This document shows positions 43,460-51,993 of a stretch of DNA of 64,000 nucleotides, in pieces (position 1 is the first letter of the stretch; every line of letters starts with the position of its first letter). Source of the stretch: JABDJZ01 sp047619685 (GTDB taxonomy: Bacteria > Bacteroidota > Rhodothermia > Rhodothermales > UBA10348). The notes under the pieces were generated by a model. The model did not search any database and had not been told where the DNA came from. It saw only the letters and a program-made list of their open reading frames with translations. The translations under genes were made by a program, and so were the position numbers. The DNA lies in the NCBI GenBank assembly GCA_047619685.1, contig JBLHLC010000006.1:62001-126000 (forward strand). Reading direction: 5' to 3'.

Positions 43460-44545
43460 TCACTTGGGAAGCACCTCGATCTCAGAGTAGCCACATGCGT
43501 CACAGACGTGGAGAAAAATTTCCTGCTTGAGGGACCACCGCGAAGAATCGTCGGCAAGGAACCGTATTTCCTCAAACGAACCCTTCTTGAAAAGCCGGCC
43601 CCACGTCCACTGTTGGCTTTCGCATTTGGGACATGGTCCGCTCCCGTTCGCACTGGTCGTGTTCTGGACCGCCGTTGGGGTCAGTTCCGAGGTAGAAGCA
43701 ATAGACTCCGGCTCTGGAGCAAGACCAAAATCGTGACCCGGCTCGGAGGGAGATCGAAGATCCGGGGGCGGCGCTTGAGCGGCCTCGTCCAGCGGCGGCT
43801 GAGCAACGGCATCCAGCGTCGCCGCGAAAGCGTTTGCCGCATCCCAGGCAAGTTCGGGCCGGGTTGCCCGCAGTCGGGTGTTGACCAGACCAAGTAGTGG
43901 CCCGCCAAGATCTTGCGGCGAGAGCCTCGCCAGATCGGCGAGCGTCTTGGCGAGGTCTGGATCAGTACGCTCCAACCCCGCCCGGCGCGCGGCGGGCTCC
44001 CCGGCGCTCCCCAACAGCGCCACGGCCTCGTCGATTGCACGCCCGGAATACGAGTCTGAGGAGAGGCGATTCCCACGTTGCCATTCGCGCTTCGATGTGT
44101 TCAAGAGGACGCAGAGAGCCTCCAGGCTCCCCGTCTGTAGATCGCCATTGTTCATCCGTTGATCGGAAAGGGCAGACAACAGACGCTTCAATCCGCCGCG
44201 ATCAAGGAGCACATCGTGAGGGCCCAGGTATTCAGCCCCAAGTTCATCCACATCGAGTACGCGGATTTTGACCTGGTGGCCACCACGAAGGATGAAGGTG
44301 CGATGACCGGGACTGGGAGAGGTCTCAATCAGAACCTCATCGGGGTTTGGCAGCCAGGAACGCTCCGTCAGATAGGCGGCCTGTGAACCGGCACTTGCGA
44401 CAATACAGAAGTCGTGATCTGAGAGCTCGTCTCGAGGGTCGGACGCCGCGGCCGTGTCCAGAGCGATGAGGCCGAGAACCCCCCGGTCCCGGGTGACTGC
44501 CATCTTCAAGTGTTCCGTGAATCGATGGAAGTCCCGGTCGTTCAT
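43460..44545 (-). CDS. Nucleotidyltransferase-like protein with C-terminal zinc ribbon (unknown)
   Basis: A 361-aa protein without a recognised name. The N-terminus reads LGLIALDTAAASD followed by DELSDHDFCIV, similar to the polymerase-beta-type nucleotidyltransferase core (G/S..., Dx[DE] with Asp43 and Asp45), although the usual GS is LD. A helical middle follows (about residues 130-235), a Pro-rich linker (about 245-300), and a four-Cys ribbon with CPKC (305-308) and CDAC (348-351). The combination suggests transfer of a nucleotide onto a protein or RNA, or a relic of a toxin-type enzyme, but there is no antitoxin beside it. It lies between M28 and the metal ABC permease on the same strand. 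Confidence 0.7.
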   Translation of the reverse strand: MNDRDFHRFTEHLKMAVTRDRGVLGLIALDTAAASDPRDELSDHDFCIVASAGSQAAYLTERSWLPNPDEVLIETSPSPGHRTFILRGGHQVKIRVLDVDELGAEYLGPHDVLLDRGGLKRLLSALSDQRMNNGDLQTGSLEALCVLLNTSKREWQRGNRLSSDSYSGRAIDEAVALLGSAGEPAARRAGLERTDPDLAKTLADLARLSPQDLGGPLLGLVNTRLRATRPELAWDAANAFAATLDAVAQPPLDEAAQAPPPDLRSPSEPGHDFGLAPEPESIASTSELTPTAVQNTTSANGSGPCPKCESQQWTWGRLFKKGSFEEIRFLADDSSRWSLKQEIFLHVCDACGYSEIEVLPK

Positions 44546-44624
44546 GACGTGGCTGCGGTCTCTATATCAGTCCGAACCAATGTACCTTCTGTCGGCGACT
44601 CGGTCTTGCTTTCAACACGCTGCA

Positions 44625-45434
44625 TCAGCGCGTCTGCATGGCGCGAACGACGAAGGCTCCGGCACAAAGAACACCCAGCACGGACACAATGGCTGGTCCG
44701 GCCGGAAGGTCAAAGCCCACGGAAAGGAGAATTCCCAGACCGCTGGCAACCGAGGCCAGGACCATGGCCAAAATCACAACGGCCGCGTCACGCTTAGCAA
44801 TAAGAATGGCAGCTACTGCGGGAACGACCAGGTAAGAAAAGACGGGGATCACGCCGCCCACGGCAACGGCCAAGACGATGGTCAGGCCTATGGACACATA
44901 AAACAGGAAATTCCAGACGTCGAAGCCACCTCGAACGGCCTCGTGATTCACCTGTCTTCTGGTGAGTTCGAAGAACTGGCGACGGAAGACCCAGTGGACA
45001 ACTCCGAGCGCGCCGAATACCACGATCATCCAGAGCAACCTGGAACTAGTCACCGTGAACAGGCTGCCAAACAGCACTTCCTGGATATCGGAATCGCCGT
45101 GGGCCGCTTTCGAGATCAGCAGGACGGTCAAGGCCGAAGCAACGGCATATACGATACCAATCACCGCTTCGACCTTCAGCCGTGCGTCGCTGACCTTGAT
45201 GAGCGACAGCAGGAACGCCCCAACGAGTGTAAACACAATCGAGACGACCGTCGGATTCAATTCCAGGTACGCCGCCGCCGCAACGCCCAGCATGGAAATC
45301 TGACCCAGGGCCAGGTCCACAAACACGATCCCTCTCTCGACTACATGCACACCCAGGTAGGCCAGCATCAGGCCCATCACGATGCTGGCGACAAGGGCGT
45401 ACTGGACAAATTCCAGGGCTAGGAGGTCGGCCAT
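44625..45434 (-). CDS. Metal ABC transporter permease (ZnuB/MntB type)
   Basis: A 269-aa membrane protein of the ABC-3 family, with eight or nine helices. Landmarks are EFVQYALVASIVMGLMLAYLGVHVVERGIVFVDLALGQISMLG at the N-terminus, and SDARLKVEAVIGIVYAVASALTVLLISKA in the middle. The family moves Zn, Mn or Fe through the inner membrane with a separate ATPase and binding protein. The substrate-binding gene lies 5 bases upstream, so they are co-transcribed. No ATPase is seen in the operon; the window's two ATPases are of peptide type. The metal is probably zinc, but this is not shown. Confidence 0.92.
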   Translation of the reverse strand: MADLLALEFVQYALVASIVMGLMLAYLGVHVVERGIVFVDLALGQISMLGVAAAAYLELNPTVVSIVFTLVGAFLLSLIKVSDARLKVEAVIGIVYAVASALTVLLISKAAHGDSDIQEVLFGSLFTVTSSRLLWMIVVFGALGVVHWVFRRQFFELTRRQVNHEAVRGGFDVWNFLFYVSIGLTIVLAVAVGGVIPVFSYLVVPAVAAILIAKRDAAVVILAMVLASVASGLGILLSVGFDLPAGPAIVSVLGVLCAGAFVVRAMQTR

Positions 45435-45439
45435 CCAGG

Positions 45440-46387
45440 CTACGGCCGAAGACCGGCTTCGAGTGCGCCGGCAATAAGATTGACGTTGTAGTCGAAGAGC
45501 TCCCTGTAGGTATTGATCTGTGGGAAAGCCCCCACAGAAGACGCCAGAGTCACTACGGTCCCACCGACGTTCCGGGCCACCAGATCTGCCGCGTCGTGGC
45601 TGTAGTACGGTGCGATGATGATGACGTTGATGGCATCCCGTTGCATCTCCCGGATGACCTTCGCCAGTTGAGACGGCGACGGTGGTATTCCTGGTTTCGG
45701 CTCCAGGAAGTCCACAATCTCAAGTCCAAAGGCCGCCTCGAAGTATGGCCACTGGTTGTGGTAAGCCATGATCTTCGAGCCCGCAAACGGTGCCATGAGC
45801 TCTGCCCAATGGATGGCTGCACCGTCCAATTCTAGATTGAACTTCGCCAGGTTCTGAGTGAACAGAGCCTCGCTCTCCGGCTGCAGGCGGACCAGGGCCG
45901 CGTGGATGGTTCCGGCTATGATCCGGCCCCGATCAGGGTCGAGCCAGTAGTGAGGATTCCCCTGAATGTGGATGTCCCCCTGCTCACGGCTCGTGCTTGT
46001 GGGTACCTGAAGCAGCGGAATTCCAGCGGAGGCATCGACGTAGCCGTCTCCACCCGGCAGGATGTTTGGATTCCGGGCGCTGTTGAGAAGAGGCGGGACC
46101 CAGCCTTGCTCCAGATCAAGACCGACCGAGACAAACATGTCCGCTCTGGAGAGCTTGACGATGTAGCTGGGCTTGGGGTCAACAAAGTGAGGATCCTGAT
46201 AACCCGTCGCAATCGCGAATACAGAAACCTGCTCCCCGCCAATCTCTTCAGCGATGCTGGCGAAGTCCGGAAGCGTCGTGACCACGTTGAGGCGGGACTG
46301 CCCGGCGGACGTATTCGCACAGAAGACGAGAATAGTCGCCACCGTCAGTAAACGGTACAAGGGAGCAATCACACGGCTCTTTTTCAA
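45440..46387 (-). CDS. Metal ABC transporter substrate-binding protein (ZnuA type)
   Basis: A 315-aa periplasmic protein that captures a divalent metal. The start is taken as TTG at 46385-46387: it is preceded by TGAGGAC at the right spacing and yields the signal peptide KKSRVIAPLYRLLTVATILVFCANTSAG. Metal ligands are likely the His of DPHFVDPKP, NPHYWLDP and AYHNQWPYF, with an acidic residue near YYSHDAADLV. These match the family pattern of three His and one acidic residue. A GTG further down at 46372 is possible. The outer-membrane protein gene ends 26 bases upstream. Metal type not proved. Confidence 0.88.
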   Translation of the reverse strand: MKKSRVIAPLYRLLTVATILVFCANTSAGQSRLNVVTTLPDFASIAEEIGGEQVSVFAIATGYQDPHFVDPKPSYIVKLSRADMFVSVGLDLEQGWVPPLLNSARNPNILPGGDGYVDASAGIPLLQVPTSTSREQGDIHIQGNPHYWLDPDRGRIIAGTIHAALVRLQPESEALFTQNLAKFNLELDGAAIHWAELMAPFAGSKIMAYHNQWPYFEAAFGLEIVDFLEPKPGIPPSPSQLAKVIREMQRDAINVIIIAPYYSHDAADLVARNVGGTVVTLASSVGAFPQINTYRELFDYNVNLIAGALEAGLRP

Positions 46388-46413
46388 TTCGTCCTCAGGA
46401 ACAGGGAAAGCGC

Positions 46414-47559
46414 TTAATACGCGTGTGCTCCGTGTGTTCCAATTACAAACACGAGCCGTACGAGTCCCTGGTATGACCGGTCCGTCTTGGGTCCCCAGGT
46501 GGTGCGGCCACCAAGTTCGATCTTCTGGAATTCCGACAGGAGCCACGCGAGGGTAACGGATCCCGCTTCCTGATTCCAATTCGGGTCATCGGGGAGGTCG
46601 GCGTGATCAAAACGTCCCGTCACGGCCCAACGGCGGGCCAGCTGCCACCCAATCAATCCATAGAGCCCGAGTCCTTCCACGGTCATCTGGCCAGTGTTTC
46701 GCCGGCTGAAGAACACCTCCGTCTGCAATGTGAGCGCCCGCGACGTGTTGAACTGGAGTGGCTTCCATTTGTAGGTCACGTCGATTCCACCAATGCCTGA
46801 GGATTGGCCGAGGTCGTTGGCACCGTAAACGCCGGTCAGGCCAACCTCCAGCGTGGCATCTCGCGAGAGATCCCAGAAATTCTTGAGATGACCGGTGTAC
46901 AGCAGGCGCCCGCCCTCGTCCAACGCGAAACTCGCACTCTCGGAAGGGCCCCGGGTTACCTCGAAGGTCGCCTCCTGGAAAAACCGGGGGTTTGGCAGTA
47001 GCCAACTCAGAGAGATTCCCTGATCGTTCAGACCCTCTCCTCCGAAAAAGTGTTCGTAGACCAGAGGCGTGTCTATGTAGGGAAGCGTGTGGGGATGAAG
47101 CTGGTTGGTCTTCCCGACAGTATTTCGAAACTTCCCGATTTTGGCTTGAAGTCGAAACGGAAGGGAGAGTGTCGTCAGGTATGCCTCCTCCAACTCGAAG
47201 GCGAATTCGCCGTCTTCCTCGCCAATGGAAATGAAGACGTCCGCGCGTGCGTACGGATCTACGGCCGAGCGAAAGGCCACCTCCATCTCATGAATTGCGC
47301 CGTCGATGGGCCTCGCGGCGTCCTTGTCCCAAGTCGCGCGCGCGTCCCCGATAACGCTGATATCCGGATTGGCCGAGCCGTTACCTCGGGACTGGCCTGC
47401 CGGCTGACTCTGGACCGACGGCGACGCGCCCTGCAAGGCGGCCATCTGGCGCGCTAGCGCCTGGGTAAGTGAGTCGGCCACGGCCGTCGAGTCGGTCTGC
47501 GCTACCGCAGGACGGGCAATCGACAGCAACACAAATAAAAACAGACCCATCGATCGCAT
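46414..47559 (-). CDS. Outer-membrane protein of a metal-uptake operon
   Basis: A 381-aa exported protein with an N-terminal signal (MRSMGLFLFVLLSIARPAVAQ), a short Gln/Ser-rich stretch (residues about 25-60), then NPDISVIGDARATWDKD and a long row of strands: IGKFRNTVGKTNQLHPHTLPYID, YEHFFGGEGLNDQGISLSWLLP, and YTGHLKNFWDLSRDATLEVGLTGVYG. It is probably an outer-membrane barrel that brings metal or metal chelate to the ZnuA-like protein. The ATG at 47559 fits the signal; a GTG 9 bases upstream is also possible. It heads the three-gene operon and is divergent from the peptide ABC ATPase gene. Confidence 0.78.
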   Translation of the reverse strand: MRSMGLFLFVLLSIARPAVAQTDSTAVADSLTQALARQMAALQGASPSVQSQPAGQSRGNGSANPDISVIGDARATWDKDAARPIDGAIHEMEVAFRSAVDPYARADVFISIGEEDGEFAFELEEAYLTTLSLPFRLQAKIGKFRNTVGKTNQLHPHTLPYIDTPLVYEHFFGGEGLNDQGISLSWLLPNPRFFQEATFEVTRGPSESASFALDEGGRLLYTGHLKNFWDLSRDATLEVGLTGVYGANDLGQSSGIGGIDVTYKWKPLQFNTSRALTLQTEVFFSRRNTGQMTVEGLGLYGLIGWQLARRWAVTGRFDHADLPDDPNWNQEAGSVTLAWLLSEFQKIELGGRTTWGPKTDRSYQGLVRLVFVIGTHGAHAY

Positions 47560-47666
47560 ATAGCTCACAGTCAGACCAGATCATTTCGGACCGCGGTAAC
47601 GGCACAACATCGGGCAGGTTCGATTCGTGGCCGCTCTCGGGTGTAAGTTTCGGCCAAAGGATACCC

Positions 47667-48713
47667 ATGTCTGACCTTCTACATATTCGCGGCCTGAAGA
47701 CCCATTTCCATGCGGAACGGGGCCTGGTGCGGGCCGTGGACGGGGTAGACCTCCGGGTAGCCGCCGGTGAGACGGTGGCCCTGGTCGGGGAGTCCGGGTC
47801 CGGAAAGTCTGTCACCAGCCTCTCAATCATGGGATTGGTGCCTCCGCCCGGCGTAGTTGTTGAGGGAGAAATTTTGTTTGGTGGCAGAGATCTGGCCGGT
47901 CTGGATGACAAGACGCTGCGGACGGTCCGGGGCAACGAGATCGCCATGATCTTCCAGGATCCCATGACGAGTCTGAATCCGGTTCTTCGGGTTGGGGCCC
48001 AAATTGCGGAAGCGTACCGGCTACACAAGCGGGTGGACCGTCGCGCAGCAGCCAGGCGCGCCGAGGAGCTATTGGAATTGGTGGGCATAGCGGATCCCGC
48101 GCGCCGTGCCCAGGAATACCCCCACCAACTCTCCGGCGGTATGCGTCAGCGGGTGATGATCGCCATGGCCCTGTCCTGCGATCCTCAACTGCTCATCGCA
48201 GACGAGCCCACTACGGCGCTGGACGTCACGATCCAGGCCCAAATACTGGACCTGCTGGCAGGCTTGCAGGAAAGAACCGGGATGGGCATCCTCTTTGTCA
48301 CACACGACCTGGGCGTGGTTGCCGAGATCGCCGACCGTGTAGTTGTTCTCTACGCAGGGCGAGTTGTAGAAGAGGCCCGGACCAGAGACATATACAGAAA
48401 TCCCAAGATGCCGTACACGGCAGGCCTGCTTGCCTCTGTCCCCAGTGTGGACGGCTCTGTCGGGAGGCTCAAGGCAATATCTGGCGCTGTGCCTTCGCCG
48501 ACGGCGCGGCCGCCGGGGTGCACGTTCCATCCCAGATGCGAGTTCGCGATTGACGTATGCGGCCAGGTTGAACCTCCCCTGGAGTCTGCGGACTCCTTGG
48601 ACGCCCAGGAAGGCACGCCCTTTCGCCGGGTGCGTTGCCATCGCTGGAGGGATCTGGACCTGTCGCCGCAGGCCGAGCGGCAGTCTGGTGAGAATATGGA
48701 GCCTACGGCGTGA
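47667..48713 (+). CDS. oppD: Peptide/nickel ABC transporter ATPase (OppD/DppD type)
   Basis: A 348-aa ATPase of the Opp/Dpp family. Walker A GESGSGKSVTS, Q-loop IFQDPMTSLNP, signature LSGGMRQR, Walker B LLIADEPTTALD and the H-loop THDLG are all present. The C-terminal tail has CTFHPRCEFAIDVCG, a cysteine motif expected in OppD and typical of Fe-S cluster-binding members. Start at 47667 is the family start; upstream in-frame sequence is not conserved-looking. It overlaps the second ATPase gene in GTGA. The membrane partners are in the minus-strand operon 49684-61205, the two halves ending only 30 bp apart. Confidence 0.95.
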   Translation: MSDLLHIRGLKTHFHAERGLVRAVDGVDLRVAAGETVALVGESGSGKSVTSLSIMGLVPPPGVVVEGEILFGGRDLAGLDDKTLRTVRGNEIAMIFQDPMTSLNPVLRVGAQIAEAYRLHKRVDRRAAARRAEELLELVGIADPARRAQEYPHQLSGGMRQRVMIAMALSCDPQLLIADEPTTALDVTIQAQILDLLAGLQERTGMGILFVTHDLGVVAEIADRVVVLYAGRVVEEARTRDIYRNPKMPYTAGLLASVPSVDGSVGRLKAISGAVPSPTARPPGCTFHPRCEFAIDVCGQVEPPLESADSLDAQEGTPFRRVRCHRWRDLDLSPQAERQSGENMEPTA

Positions 48714-49651
48714 ACCATCTCCTGGAAGCATCTGGACTCCGCAAGGAATTTCGATTCCGAGGTCAGGGCGCAGTCACGGCCGTGGATGGGGTAGACCTGC
48801 ATGTGGCAGCCAACGAGGTGGTTGGGTTGGTCGGGGAATCCGGCTCGGGGAAAAGCACGGTCGGCAAAATGCTGCTTCGACTCATCGAGGCGACCGCCGG
48901 AACGATAACATTTGACGGCACCGACCTGACCGGTCTGAGTCGAAGCGAAATGCGTCCCCATCGGCGTGCCATGCAGATGGTCTTCCAGGATCCGTATGCC
49001 AGTCTGAACCGCCGAATGCGCGTGAGGCAGATTCTCGAGGAGCCCCTGCGGGTGCATGGTATTCCAAGGGGAGACTGGCCGACCCGGCTCGCTGAACTTC
49101 TCGATATGGTTCAGCTGCCTCTCTCGACGCTCTCGGTCTTCCCGCACGAGTTCTCGGGTGGACAGCGGCAACGCATCGGCATTGCCCGGGCCCTGGCCGT
49201 CGAGCCCCGCTTCGTGGTGGCAGACGAGCCCGTGTCGGCGCTCGACGTGTCGGTCCAGGCCCAGATACTCAATCTCCTGGCCGACCTCAAGGACAGTCTG
49301 GGTCTGGCGATGTTGTTTATCGCCCATGACCTGGCCGTCGTACGGCATATCGCCGACCGGGTGATGGTAATGTATCTGGGCCGAATTGTGGAAGAGGGTC
49401 CAACCGAGCAGATCTTCTCGCATCCAGTTCATCCCTACACGGAGGCGCTTCTTTCTGCCGTTCCAGTGCCCGACCCGGATGCCGTAAGGGAACGGATTAT
49501 TCTGCAGGGCGAGGTGCCGAGTCCGCGTGACCTGCCGTCAGGATGCGTGTTTCGGACCCGATGCCCTCTTGCTGAGGCCCGCTGCGCCGAAGAGCGGCCA
49601 CCGCTGACCGAGGTTGCGCCAGGCCACAGCAAGGCCTGTTGGGTGCGCTAG
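48710..49651 (+). CDS. oppF: Peptide/nickel ABC transporter ATPase (OppF/DppF type)
   Basis: A 313-aa ATPase paired with OppD. It starts with GTG overlapping the oppD stop. Walker A GESGSGKSTVGKM, Q-loop VFQDPYASLNRRM, signature FSGGQRQRIGIARAL, Walker B VADEPVSALDVS, H-loop AHDLAVVRHIAD, and the C-terminal CVFRTRCPLAEARC cysteine motif are visible. It should form a heterodimer with the OppD-like partner to power import by the DppB/DppC-like permeases on the opposite strand. Complete and apparently functional. It ends 32 bases before the stop of the convergent aldolase gene. Confidence 0.95.
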   Translation: MNHLLEASGLRKEFRFRGQGAVTAVDGVDLHVAANEVVGLVGESGSGKSTVGKMLLRLIEATAGTITFDGTDLTGLSRSEMRPHRRAMQMVFQDPYASLNRRMRVRQILEEPLRVHGIPRGDWPTRLAELLDMVQLPLSTLSVFPHEFSGGQRQRIGIARALAVEPRFVVADEPVSALDVSVQAQILNLLADLKDSLGLAMLFIAHDLAVVRHIADRVMVMYLGRIVEEGPTEQIFSHPVHPYTEALLSAVPVPDPDAVRERIILQGEVPSPRDLPSGCVFRTRCPLAEARCAEERPPLTEVAPGHSKACWVR

Positions 49652-49683
49652 ACCGGCGCCTGGGTGCGCCAGACCCGCCGGGG

Positions 49684-50598
49684 TCAAACGGCCAATTCCT
49701 GTTTGCCCCGTGCGTCCAGCGACAGCCCGACGCGCTTGATGAGGGCGCTGAGTTCGGCCTCTCCGCGAGCGTCCAGGAGCAGACCGGGCGGCCGGATAAA
49801 CGAGCAGTCGATGATGCCTCGCCGGCGAAAGGTGTACTTCCGGAATGCCAGCCCAATCTTGGGCTGGAACTCGTACCGAATGAGTGGCGCGTAGTGGTCG
49901 AAGATGGCTGCCGCCCGGTCCACTTCGCCAGCCCGGAAGGCATCGTAGATCCCGACGAGGACCTCCGGGAAGGCGAACCCGGTCATGATGCCGTTGGCCC
50001 CACGCTGGAGTTCTTCGAGAAAGAAGACACCGCCCAAGCCACCAAAAACACCAATGGCGCCATCCGCTTTGTCCAGAACCGCGCTGAGCTTCTCCAGCAC
50101 GGGTGGGTCTTCCAATTTGATGTACTGCACCCCTGGAATCTCTCGGGCACAACGGGCTACGAGGTCCGCCGAAAGCGTGGTCTTGAATGACTCGGGAAAG
50201 TCATGGAGGATGACCGGGATAGTCAGCGCTGCGGCCACTTCGGCATAAAAATCAAACAGGACCTGATCGTTTTGGATACCGATCGGCGCCACAAAGACGG
50301 CATCGGCGCCAAGCTCCTGTGCCTCGAGTGCCTGTTCGATGGCCCCGGCTCCTCCGAAAGCGCGAACACCGACCCAGACAGGGATTCGGGCGGCCACGCG
50401 TTCCACGACCGTGGACACCACCAGGCGTCGTTCGGAATTCGTGAGCTTATGCGCCTCGCCCATGAAGCCAAGGATCGACACTCCGTGGACACCGACCTCC
50501 AGTTCGAAGTCAATCAGCCTTTGCAGGCTGGAGACGTCGACAGCACCGGACTTGTCGAACGGCGTCGGGAGAATGGGAAGAACGCCTTGAAACTGCAT
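49684..50598 (-). CDS. Dihydrodipicolinate synthase family aldolase (atypical)
   Basis: A 304-aa TIM-barrel class I aldolase, NAL/DHDPS superfamily. The Schiff-base Lys is present at 161 (YIKLEDP). However, the usual Tyr of LYNvP is replaced: the segment reads ILHDFPES, so His stands in its place, and the GTTGE loop reads GFMGE. A true DapA is therefore unlikely; a lyase or dehydratase acting on a 2-keto acid product of this cluster is more likely. It is the last gene of the minus operon, 5 bases past the hydantoinase stop, and faces oppF end to end. Confidence 0.88.
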   Translation of the reverse strand: MQFQGVLPILPTPFDKSGAVDVSSLQRLIDFELEVGVHGVSILGFMGEAHKLTNSERRLVVSTVVERVAARIPVWVGVRAFGGAGAIEQALEAQELGADAVFVAPIGIQNDQVLFDFYAEVAAALTIPVILHDFPESFKTTLSADLVARCAREIPGVQYIKLEDPPVLEKLSAVLDKADGAIGVFGGLGGVFFLEELQRGANGIMTGFAFPEVLVGIYDAFRAGEVDRAAAIFDHYAPLIRYEFQPKIGLAFRKYTFRRRGIIDCSFIRPPGLLLDARGEAELSALIKRVGLSLDARGKQELAV

Positions 50599-50603
50599 TA
50601 TCG

Positions 50604-51959
50604 TCAGGTTTTCGGTTGAACAAAACGGCCGTTTCCGGCCTCGCCCACTACACTGGATCCATCATAAACGCAGTGGCCACGGACATAGGTAGCCCGGACC
50701 CGGCCGTTAATCTCTCGGCCCTCGTAGGCGCTCCAGCCAGAAGGACATAGCAGCTTTCGCTCGTCCAGCGTCCACTGGGCGTGCGGGTCAATCACCACAA
50801 AATCGGCGTCGAGCCCTTGTTCGAGGCGGCCCTTGCCGGCCAGGCCGTAGATAGCGGCGGGACCGGACGCGGTGGCTTCAACGAACCGGCCCAGTGTGAG
50901 GCGGCCGGCCGCCACGCCTTCGCTGTACAGTAGAATCCCGAAGGTCTCGGCCCCCGAAAGCCCGGCGTAGGCATCGAAGACGTCGTCCTTGTCCTTGAGG
51001 GACGGCGGATAGGGCGAATGGTCCGATGTGACGATGTCGATTCGGCCGTCTGCCAACTGAGCCCAGAGACCCTTCCGTGCCTCCTCGGAACGGAGAGGCG
51101 GATTGCATTTGGCGCGACTCCCCAACCGCTCGAATGCAGAGTCATTCAGCAGCAGATACTGGACGCAGGTTTCCGCGGTGGCATCCACTCCCTGCGTCCG
51201 ATTCCAGTTTACCAGGTCGAACGTGCGGGGCACCGTCCCGTGTACGATGTGGAGTCGTGCGCCGGTTGCCAGTGCCAGCTCCAGGAGCCGGGCCGTGGCT
51301 TCGGTCTCGGCAACCGCGGGACGGCTCCGTGCATGGTCCAAGGGGATGGGCGAGCGAAGGGCCCGAATTCGCGCGGCCTCGTGGTCCACGATATCCTGGT
51401 TCTCCTGATGCGCAGCAACCGGCCGCCCGGTGCCGGCAATCACCTGAAACGCCTCATAGAGTTGGCCGTCCGGCACCCGTGGGAATCGGTCGGCATCCAC
51501 ATGAACAGTGGAAACCTTGAATCCGCAGGCACCCGCCGCGGCCATCGGCGCAATTTGGTCCAGACCTCCATGGGGAGGAAAGGTGGCCCAGAGTGCAACG
51601 TCAATGATGGCCTCTCTTCCGACGTCGGCAATCTTCTCTTCCAGCGATTCGACCGTTCTGACTGGACGAGAGGGCCGGTCGAAAGGCATGTCGATGAGGG
51701 TAGTGGTGCCTCCTGCGGCCGCCGATCGGGTGCTGGCGGTGATACCCTCCTCAAGGTTGGATCGGGTGTGAACATGCGCATCCACAAAACCGGGCAGGAC
51801 AAGATGGCCCGTCGCGTCATAGTGCTCTCGGCCCTGAAGGGGCGCACTCCCGACAGCGGCCAGGCGCCCGTCCAGAATCCCAAGCCATCCGTTTTTCAGC
51901 ACGTTGCCGCCGGGCTGTACAATGTCGCCGGTCACGGTAAGGTCGAAGAGGTCTGTCAT
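50604..51959 (-). CDS. Hydantoinase/dihydropyrimidinase/allantoinase family amidohydrolase
   Basis: A 451-aa cyclic amidohydrolase with two metals. LPGFVDAHVHTRS holds the HxH, the carbamoylated Lys is in GACGFKVSTVHVD, later ligands are in VAAHQEN and LHIVHGTV, and the Asp in VTSDHSPYPP. The C-terminal beta domain (GLDADFVVIDPHAQWTLD) is complete. The family opens cyclic ureides such as hydantoins, dihydropyrimidines or allantoin. The ATG at 51959 matches the family start; the 49 codons before it do not. It follows aroM with a 34-base gap and is 5 bases before the aldolase. The substrate cannot be read from sequence. Confidence 0.92.
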   Translation of the reverse strand: MTDLFDLTVTGDIVQPGGNVLKNGWLGILDGRLAAVGSAPLQGREHYDATGHLVLPGFVDAHVHTRSNLEEGITASTRSAAAGGTTTLIDMPFDRPSRPVRTVESLEEKIADVGREAIIDVALWATFPPHGGLDQIAPMAAAGACGFKVSTVHVDADRFPRVPDGQLYEAFQVIAGTGRPVAAHQENQDIVDHEAARIRALRSPIPLDHARSRPAVAETEATARLLELALATGARLHIVHGTVPRTFDLVNWNRTQGVDATAETCVQYLLLNDSAFERLGSRAKCNPPLRSEEARKGLWAQLADGRIDIVTSDHSPYPPSLKDKDDVFDAYAGLSGAETFGILLYSEGVAAGRLTLGRFVEATASGPAAIYGLAGKGRLEQGLDADFVVIDPHAQWTLDERKLLCPSGWSAYEGREINGRVRATYVRGHCVYDGSSVVGEAGNGRFVQPKT

Positions 51960-51993
51960 GACGGAAGGTAGCGTCGGGGCGATGTCCGCAGGG

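Noticed and set aside
47560..47666. Zur-type operator between the metal operon and oppD
   Set aside because: No clear palindrome of the expected length was found.
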